From an uncultured Bacilli bacterium (GTDB lineage Bacteria > Bacillota_I > Bacilli_A > RF39 > UBA660): DNA of 64,000 bases. A model generated the notes under the pieces. That model was given only the letters and a program-made list of their open reading frames with translations, ran no database searches and had not been told where the DNA came from. The DNA is taken from positions 124,001 through 188,000 of the forward strand of contig CAKOPN010000004.1 in the NCBI GenBank assembly GCA_934100165.1, in the 5' to 3' direction. This document shows positions 58,456 through 64,000 of this stretch, piece by piece. How positions within the stretch are numbered: position 1 is the first letter of the stretch; each line of letters starts with the position of its first letter. Both the position numbers and the translations under genes were made by a program.

Positions 58456-60089
58456 TATCCATTACCCTTCTGTATTTTGAAATCATCATAGTTACCTATA
58501 TATTCATTTATTTTTTGATTTTCTATTTCCACCACTTTGTTTGCAAGTTTATTTACAAAATACCTATCGTGTGATACAAAAAGAACTGTTCCAGCATAGT
58601 TTTTCAAAGACTCTTCAAGCACTTCTCTTGTATCAATATCGATGTGATTTGTTGGTTCATCAAGTATTAAAAAGTTTGCTTTCGTTTGAAGTAGTTCTAA
58701 AAGTTTTAATCTTACTTTTTCTCCTCCAGATAACATATTTATCTTTTTATATATCATATCATCAAAGAACAGAAATTTTGATAATACCGCTCTAATGATG
58801 CTTTCTGTCCCTTCATAGAATTTCCTTACTGTATCGAAGACAGATAAGTTTTCATCTGCAAAATGAATTTCCTGTGGTAAGTACCCAATCGTGATGCTTG
58901 CCCCTAACTTTATGTCACCATATTCAATTTTTGCGTTATTTTGACCAAGAAGCATCTTGATAAGTGTTGATTTCCCTGTTCCATTTTTACCCATAAGTGC
59001 CACTCTATCTTTAAACTTTATATCCATATCTGCGTGATACAAAAGTCTTTTTTCACCAACAGAAAGAGTTAATCTTCTTATTGTTACAACATCTGTTCCT
59101 GATCTTTTTAACATCTTAAACTCAAGAGGTAATTCTTTAGCTTCCTCTGGTTTATCTAAAAGTTCCATTTTATCAAGACGTTTTTGAATGCTTGCTGCTC
59201 TTTTGAAAAATTGTTCACCATTAGGGAAGGCAAGATGACCAAACTCTTGTAATTTTTTTATTGATGCTTTCATTGCTGCAATTTTCTTTTGTTGATCTTT
59301 GTAGCTTTCAAATTCCGCTAAAATTCTTCTTTCGTTTTCTTTTAAATAATAACTATAATTTCCAAAGAAAACTTCATCTTTTCCTCTATCTATTAACACT
59401 GTTTTTTCAGTTACACGGTCTAGAAAATATCTATCATGTGAACTTATAAGAATGCTGCCTTTATATGACTTTAAATATGACTCTAACCATTCAAGAGTAC
59501 TTATATCAAGATGGTTAGTTGGTTCATCAAGTAATAAAATAGTAGGATTTTCTAATATCAATGCTGCAAAGCTTACAATTGTCTTTTCTCCTCCTGATAA
59601 AGTATTAAATTCTCGTTTTAACATGTTATCATCTATTTTAAAACCACTGCAAACTTTTTTTATTTCACTTTCTGTTTGATAACCATCTAACTTTTCATAT
59701 TCCTCTTGCTTTCTTGCATAAAGTGATAAAAGTTTTTCAACTTCATCTTGCTTTGCTTCTCCAAGTTTCATGGTTATTTCTTCTATTTCTTTCTCCAATT
59801 TGAAGACTTTTTCTTTTGATTTTCTTATAACATTCTCTACCGTTGTGGTATATGAATATTCACTAGGCATTTGCGAAAGCATACCGATGGTTGCTCCCTT
59901 TCTTATAAAAATATCTCCAGAATCTCTTGGTACCAAATCCATAATCATTTTAAAAATGGTAGTCTTACCACTACCATTTGGCCCGATTAAAGCTACTTTT
60001 TCGCCTGTTTTCAGTTCTAAGTTGAATCCTTTCAGAAGCTCTCTAGTACCAAAATTCTTATAAATTTTATTTAGGTTTAATTCTATCAT
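58455..60089 (-). CDS. ABC-F family ATPase
   Basis: The 544-residue protein has two ATP-binding cassettes and no membrane part. Cassette 1: LIGPNGSGKTTIFKMI, LSGGEKTIVSFA, LLLDEPTNHLD. Cassette 2: LMGKNGTGKSTLIKML, LSGGEKVRLKLLE, LILDEPTNHID. Between them is the charged P-site tRNA interaction motif linker (about 235-320). ABC-F proteins bind the ribosomal E site and ease stalled translation; some give antibiotic resistance. Sequence alone does not separate the housekeeping types (EttA/YkpA-like) from resistance types; no drug gene context is seen. Confidence 0.9.
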   Translation of the reverse strand: MIELNLNKIYKNFGTRELLKGFNLELKTGEKVALIGPNGSGKTTIFKMIMDLVPRDSGDIFIRKGATIGMLSQMPSEYSYTTTVENVIRKSKEKVFKLEKEIEEITMKLGEAKQDEVEKLLSLYARKQEEYEKLDGYQTESEIKKVCSGFKIDDNMLKREFNTLSGGEKTIVSFAALILENPTILLLDEPTNHLDISTLEWLESYLKSYKGSILISSHDRYFLDRVTEKTVLIDRGKDEVFFGNYSYYLKENERRILAEFESYKDQQKKIAAMKASIKKLQEFGHLAFPNGEQFFKRAASIQKRLDKMELLDKPEEAKELPLEFKMLKRSGTDVVTIRRLTLSVGEKRLLYHADMDIKFKDRVALMGKNGTGKSTLIKMLLGQNNAKIEYGDIKLGASITIGYLPQEIHFADENLSVFDTVRKFYEGTESIIRAVLSKFLFFDDMIYKKINMLSGGEKVRLKLLELLQTKANFLILDEPTNHIDIDTREVLEESLKNYAGTVLFVSHDRYFVNKLANKVVEIENQKINEYIGNYDDFKIQKGNG

Positions 60090-60111
60090 GTTAAATCCCC
60101 CTTCGTTTGTA

Positions 60112-60837
60112 TTATTTTCTATTAACCCTAGATAAAAATCCTTTTATTCTTTCATCTTTTGGATTTTCAAATATTTGTTTAGCAGTTCCTTCTTCAATTA
60201 TTCTACCATCTGTCATAAAGCATACTTTTGTACAGAAATCTTTTATAAAATTCATTTCGTGAGACACCACTATCATAGTCATACCTTCTTTGGCTAGCTG
60301 CCTCATTAAATTTGTAACTTCCCCTATCATTTCTGGATCTAATGCACTAGTTGGTTCATCAAACAAAATGATATCAGGTTTCATAAGAAGAGATCTTACA
60401 ATAGCAATTCTTTGCATCTGACCACCAGATAATTCTTTTGGATAATAATTTTTCTTATCTAAAAGGTTTATTTTCTTAAGTAAATCTATGGCTTCGCTTT
60501 CTGCCTTCTCCTCTGACATTATACCAAGCTTAACTGGTGCTAGAGTTATATTTTCCAAAACAGTCATGTTGTTAAAAAGATTAAACTGCTGGAAAACCAT
60601 TCCTATTTTTCTTCTTACATATGTTAAATTTCCTTTAAAATTTACTTTATTTCCCTCTAAAATCATGGTACCCTTTGTAGGAATTTCCAAGAGATTTATG
60701 CATCTTAAAAATGTAGACTTTCCACATCCAGATGGTCCAATTATACCAATGATATCACCTTTATTAACAGTTAAATCTACACCTTTTAAAACTTTTTTAG
60801 TTCCAAAGTTTTTTCTTAAATCCTTAATTTCTAGCAT
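60112..60837 (-). CDS. glnQ: Polar amino-acid ABC transporter ATPase (GlnQ type)
   Basis: The 241-residue ATPase has Walker A GIIGPSGCGKSTFLRCINLL, Q-loop VFQQFNLFNNMTVLENI, signature LSGGQMQRIAIVRSLLM, Walker B IILFDEPTSALDPEM and H-loop VVSHEMNF. The RCINLLE and FQQFNLF wording is typical of the polar amino-acid group. It overlaps the end of the fused permease gene by 14 bases, so the two make one transporter. Confidence 0.93.
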   Translation of the reverse strand: MLEIKDLRKNFGTKKVLKGVDLTVNKGDIIGIIGPSGCGKSTFLRCINLLEIPTKGTMILEGNKVNFKGNLTYVRRKIGMVFQQFNLFNNMTVLENITLAPVKLGIMSEEKAESEAIDLLKKINLLDKKNYYPKELSGGQMQRIAIVRSLLMKPDIILFDEPTSALDPEMIGEVTNLMRQLAKEGMTMIVVSHEMNFIKDFCTKVCFMTDGRIIEEGTAKQIFENPKDERIKGFLSRVNRK

Positions 60838-62257
60838 TGTTTAACCTCTTTTCCATTAACCCTACTAAAGTACTTAAACCATAAGTAATAATTAGATAAA
60901 TAATAGCTATAAGTATAAGTGGGAAAAAGTAATCATAAGTACGACTTGCTATAATATCACTTGCCTTTGTTAACTCTACTATACCGATGTAGGCCCCTAC
61001 TGAAGTTTCTTTTACAAGAGTAATGAACTCATTACCAAGTGCTGGAAGAATATTTTTTATTGCTTGGGGAAAAATGATATAATGCATTACCTTATTATAA
61101 TTAAGTCCAAGGGCGTATCCGGCTTCTTTTTGACCTTTATCTACAGAGTTTAATCCTGCTCTTATGATTTCTGCAACGTATGCTGCACTATTCATACCAA
61201 AAGAAATTATTCCTACTAGAACAATATTTATAGATACTGATTTAAAAATAACATAATAAATTATCATAAGCTGCAAGATACTTGGGGTTCCTCTTATTAC
61301 TGTTACATAAATTTCTGCTATTTTGCTTAAGACTTTAAGCTTTCCTGTATTGTCGTGATAGTTTCTAGCAATTGCTAGTAAGGTTCCTAGTATAACACCA
61401 ATTACTACTGCTCCTATTGCTATCATTAAGGTATTACCAAGTCCTTCTAAAATGTATTTATATCTACCATCATAAATTACACTACGGTAAAATCTATTAA
61501 CTATTGTGGTAGATTCTTTTGCTTCATCTTCAAAACCCATATGATGTAAAATAATCTTATCAATTTCACCCTTTTCAGTCATTTCTGTTATGACTTTGTT
61601 ACAAGAGTCTTTTAGATCCTTGTTACCTTTTGCAACAATCATTCCATAATTATCTATTACAACTGGTTCATCTAAAATAACCATATCGTTAGTTACAAGT
61701 TTTTGAGCTGGCAATTCATCCATTACAACAGCATCAACTTTATTATCTTTCAAATCTTGAATTGCTGCTAGAAATTTTTTCTCTCTAACTAGCTCTATAT
61801 CAGTATAATTTTCCGTAAGATAAGAATCAGCGACAGTACCAAGTTGCACTGCAACTCTTCCTTTTAAATTATCCTTACCAGTAATACTGCTTCCTTTTTT
61901 TACAATAATTACTTGTTTACTAGAAGCATAATTTATAGTAAAATCAACCTCTTTCGCTCTTTCCTCCGTATAAGAAATTCCTGCTGCTCCTAAGTCGCTT
62001 TTATTAGTTTTAACCTCACTAATTATTGAGTCAAACGCTACATCCTTGACTACCAATTCCATATTCAAAGAATCCGCTATCTTTCTTGCTATATCAATAT
62101 CTACACCAACAATTTCTCCATTAGAATAATATTCATAAGGTGCAAAACCGGCCTCTGTTACAAGCGTTAAAGTTCCCTTCTTTTCTTTAGAACATCCCGT
62201 AAATATAAATGCCAATATAAAAATTAAAATCAAAGTAAAAATTCTACTCTTTTTCAT
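60824..62257 (-). CDS. Fused amino-acid binding lipoprotein and permease
   Basis: The 477-residue protein begins with a lipoprotein signal (FILAFIFTGCSK; Cys near residue 22). A family 3 solute-binding domain follows (about 30-250: LTLVTEAGFAPYEYYSNGEI, VGVDIDIARKIADSL, DLGAAGISYTEERAKEVDF). Then comes a permease domain (about 265-477) with EAGYALGLNYNKVMHYIIFP, the EAA loop, and five or so helices. The fusion puts the receptor directly on the channel, as in some Gram-positive glutamine or arginine systems (GlnPQ). It works with the overlapping ATPase. The substrate is probably a polar amino acid. Confidence 0.92.
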   Translation of the reverse strand: MKKSRIFTLILIFILAFIFTGCSKEKKGTLTLVTEAGFAPYEYYSNGEIVGVDIDIARKIADSLNMELVVKDVAFDSIISEVKTNKSDLGAAGISYTEERAKEVDFTINYASSKQVIIVKKGSSITGKDNLKGRVAVQLGTVADSYLTENYTDIELVREKKFLAAIQDLKDNKVDAVVMDELPAQKLVTNDMVILDEPVVIDNYGMIVAKGNKDLKDSCNKVITEMTEKGEIDKIILHHMGFEDEAKESTTIVNRFYRSVIYDGRYKYILEGLGNTLMIAIGAVVIGVILGTLLAIARNYHDNTGKLKVLSKIAEIYVTVIRGTPSILQLMIIYYVIFKSVSINIVLVGIISFGMNSAAYVAEIIRAGLNSVDKGQKEAGYALGLNYNKVMHYIIFPQAIKNILPALGNEFITLVKETSVGAYIGIVELTKASDIIASRTYDYFFPLILIAIIYLIITYGLSTLVGLMEKRLNNARN

Positions 62258-62284
62258 AGTCTCTCACCTATTTAATAATAACAT

Positions 62285-62313
62285 AAAAGAGAGCTCTTTT
62301 GAAACTCTCTTTT
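62285..62313. terminator. Terminator after the carbamate kinase/YfcC fusion gene
   Basis: AAAAGAGAG, 11-base loop, CTCTCTTTT with T-rich sequence on both strands, 18 bases after the stop codon of the minus-strand gene. Confidence 0.75.
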
Positions 62314-62330
62314 ATACTTTTTCTTTATCT

Positions 62331-64000
62331 TTACAATAACATCATTGCAAGTGTCAATATAATTATATTTGCAAGGAAAATACATGTTAGTACTTTGAAT
62401 ACCCATTTTAGCCATGTAGTATATTCAACTTTAGCAAGGGCAAGTCCACCCATTATAGCTCCACATGTTGGAGTAAATAAGTTTACGAATCCATTTGCTG
62501 CAACCATACCCATAATTGTAGCTTCAACACTATAACCAATTTCATGCGCAAGTGGTGCCATAATTGGTGCTGATAATGTTGCAAGTCCACTACTTGAAGG
62601 TACTAATACTGATAATCCAATATGGATTATATAGTTAAGTGGTGCGAATATTACTTGTGGTACATTTCTTAATGCATTTGCTGCATTATAGATTAAATAG
62701 TTATCTAAGTAAGTTGCACTCATAAGTACTGATGCTCCTCTTGCAAGAGCAATGATAAGGATAACTCCTACCATATCATCTGCACCATCTACTAATAAGT
62801 CAACGATTTTCTTTTCACTCATTCTATTAACAATAGCAATTATTATAGCCATTAGTAAGAACCATAGTGATGCTTCTTGGAAATACCATTGTCCTATTGG
62901 TACACCAGCAAGCCATGATAGACCAAATATTTTAGAATCTGTAAACCATGTAATACCAAAGTCTTCCCATGGAATGAAACTCATAATCATGATAACAAAA
63001 GTTAGTGCAAATAAAATTAAAGTAACTTTTTGTTTTCCTGATAATTTAGCTTCAGTTCTTTCAACATCTTCACCATATGTTGCTTCCATATTCTTTTGTT
63101 CTTGTAAACTTAAGAATGTAGAACCTTTTTTCTTAATAATACTCTTTGCATATAGCATTACGAATATTATAGAAATAATAAGAGTTGTTAACCATAATAC
63201 AGTTCCAAGGCCAATTATTGTTCCTTGGCTAATAGCAAATCCTTTAGGAAGTACATCTTTTGCAGCATCTATTGCAACACCTACTGCAAATGGGTTAACA
63301 GTTGAACCTAAAACACCTGATCCTGCTCCTAGTAATACTATAGCAGAAGATACGATAGTATCCAGACCAGATGCAACCATTGCAGCAGCTAGAAGTGCAT
63401 AGAACCCAACAGTTTCCTCAAGCATACCATAAGTTGTTCCACCTACTGAGAATAAGAACATTAGTATTGGAATTAACCACAACTCACGTCCATGTAGTTT
63501 TTTAATTAAAACTTGAATTCCTGTTTCGATTGCTCCTGTTTCATTAACAATTTTTAAGAATGCTCCTAATATCAAGATAAATACACAAATATCAATTGCA
63601 TCTGCAAAACCTTTAATTGGTGCAAGTAAAGTTTGTGATAATGTAGCTCCCACTACACCACTACCATTTACAATTTCTTCACCAACAAATTCAGCTGATG
63701 GTAAGAAATGTGTAATTAAAGCTAGGACAAATATTAAAATTAAAATTATTGTAAATGCAGAAAGTGAGAATGACATTCTCTTCTTTGGTGCTTCTTTCTT
63801 TGTATTAGATTCTACTTTGTAAATAGTAGTACCAGTTTTTCCATCTAAAGCTTCTTTTGCTTTGTTTAAAGAAGTTATTATTGCCTTTTTACCAGTTTTC
63901 TTAGCAAAAGATACAGAAGCTTCTACTTTTGGAAGCATGCTTCCTTCTTTAAATTCTCCATTTTTGATTCCTACTCTTGCATCTGTTATAGTCATCTTGT
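62331..64000 (-). CDS. Carbamate kinase C-terminus fused to YfcC-type transporter, cut by the right edge
   Basis: The frame is open through the window edge, so the true start lies outside; the ATG at 63995 is probably internal. The first 60 residues seen match the end of carbamate kinase (MTITDARVGIKNGEFKEGSM, LPKVEASVSFAKKTGKKAI, ITSLNKAKEALDGKTGTTI). After a short Lys-rich linker (about 62-72) comes a complete YfcC/C4-dicarboxylate-anaerobic-carrier-like membrane protein (about 73-554) with a dozen helices, FLFSVGGTTYGMLEETVGFY and GLSVLVPSSSGLATLSAPIM. YfcC relatives are often linked to arginine deiminase genes. The fusion would tie ATP formation from carbamoyl phosphate to substrate uptake. 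A frame error between separate genes is possible but no stop is seen. Confidence 0.85.
   Translation of the reverse strand, partial: KMTITDARVGIKNGEFKEGSMLPKVEASVSFAKKTGKKAIITSLNKAKEALDGKTGTTIYKVESNTKKEAPKKRMSFSLSAFTIILILIFVLALITHFLPSAEFVGEEIVNGSGVVGATLSQTLLAPIKGFADAIDICVFILILGAFLKIVNETGAIETGIQVLIKKLHGRELWLIPILMFLFSVGGTTYGMLEETVGFYALLAAAMVASGLDTIVSSAIVLLGAGSGVLGSTVNPFAVGVAIDAAKDVLPKGFAISQGTIIGLGTVLWLTTLIISIIFVMLYAKSIIKKKGSTFLSLQEQKNMEATYGEDVERTEAKLSGKQKVTLILFALTFVIMIMSFIPWEDFGITWFTDSKIFGLSWLAGVPIGQWYFQEASLWFLLMAIIIAIVNRMSEKKIVDLLVDGADDMVGVILIIALARGASVLMSATYLDNYLIYNAANALRNVPQVIFAPLNYIIHIGLSVLVPSSSGLATLSAPIMAPLAHEIGYSVEATIMGMVAANGFVNLFTPTCGAIMGGLALAKVEYTTWLKWVFKVLTCIFLANIIILTLAMMLL

Noticed and set aside
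62752..63402. A 216-codon open frame on the plus strand inside the YfcC-type gene
   Set aside because: It lies antisense to a clear transporter, has no ribosome site and reads as low-quality hydrophobic sequence; it is a shadow of the coding bias.

Overview
The window is strongly AT-rich, densely packed and mostly coded on the minus strand. It reads as the chromosome of a spore-forming, low-GC Gram-positive bacterium (Bacillota, Bacilli-like, perhaps one of the uncultured gut lineages near Erysipelotrichia or RF39; the lineage is inference). Three gene orders match Bacillus: infC-rpmI-rplT, rpsT with gpr-spoIIP, and miaB-ymcA-cotE. GPR, SpoIIP and a clear CotE indicate endospore formation, and the glycyl-tRNA synthetase gene has a T-box leader.

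Layout. 1-2.8 kb: an accessory insert (DUF1016 fragment, S41-like peptidase, DinD) between intact comEC and a second, decayed copy of the comEC 3' end. 2.8-10.3 kb: housekeeping genes comEC, comEA, ftsW, tsf, rpsB, rplT, rpmI and infC, with an attenuator-type leader and an apparent ATA start on infC. 10.3-16.6 kb: the most distinctive block, two tandem four-gene modules of WXG100/LXG type. Each holds a Ser/Gly-linker helical protein, two small WXG100-like proteins and a large helical protein carrying an enzyme domain (an esterase-type alpha/beta hydrolase in one, a C39-like cysteine peptidase in the other). 16.6-25.4 kb: sporulation genes, rpsT, a transglutaminase-like protein, pyk, a hydrolase, pnp and rpsO. 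25.4-31.9 kb: three tandem divergent sigma-70 paralogues, two PF06541 membrane proteins and glyQS. 32-38.3 kb: a 1526-residue glycine-rich surface protein with a G9 tract near its start codon, a truncated paralogue and two anchored FxLYD-like proteins.

38.4-50.1 kb: cotE-ymcA-miaB, small genes (ASCH, SemiSWEET), a pectate-lyase-like and a DUF11-type protein without signal peptides, lipoproteins, proS, mtnN, a nuclease-like protein and two tRNAs (Cys, Gly). 50.1-56 kb: a secreted Cys-rich InlB-repeat protein, a 1279-residue divergent SecA-like ATPase and a XerC-like recombinase in one run. 56-64 kb: a LexA-like repressor lacking the self-cleavage residues, a coiled-coil protein, an ABC-F ATPase, a polar amino-acid ABC transporter with fused binding protein and permease, and an edge-truncated gene that joins the carbamate kinase C-terminus to a YfcC-type transporter.

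The strongest candidates for undescribed biology are the duplicated WXG100/LXG modules with exchanged enzyme domains, the triple sigma cassette, the large SecA-like ATPase with its linked secreted protein, and the phase-variable-looking adhesin. No CRISPR array, insertion sequence, rRNA gene or type VII secretion core gene was seen in the window.
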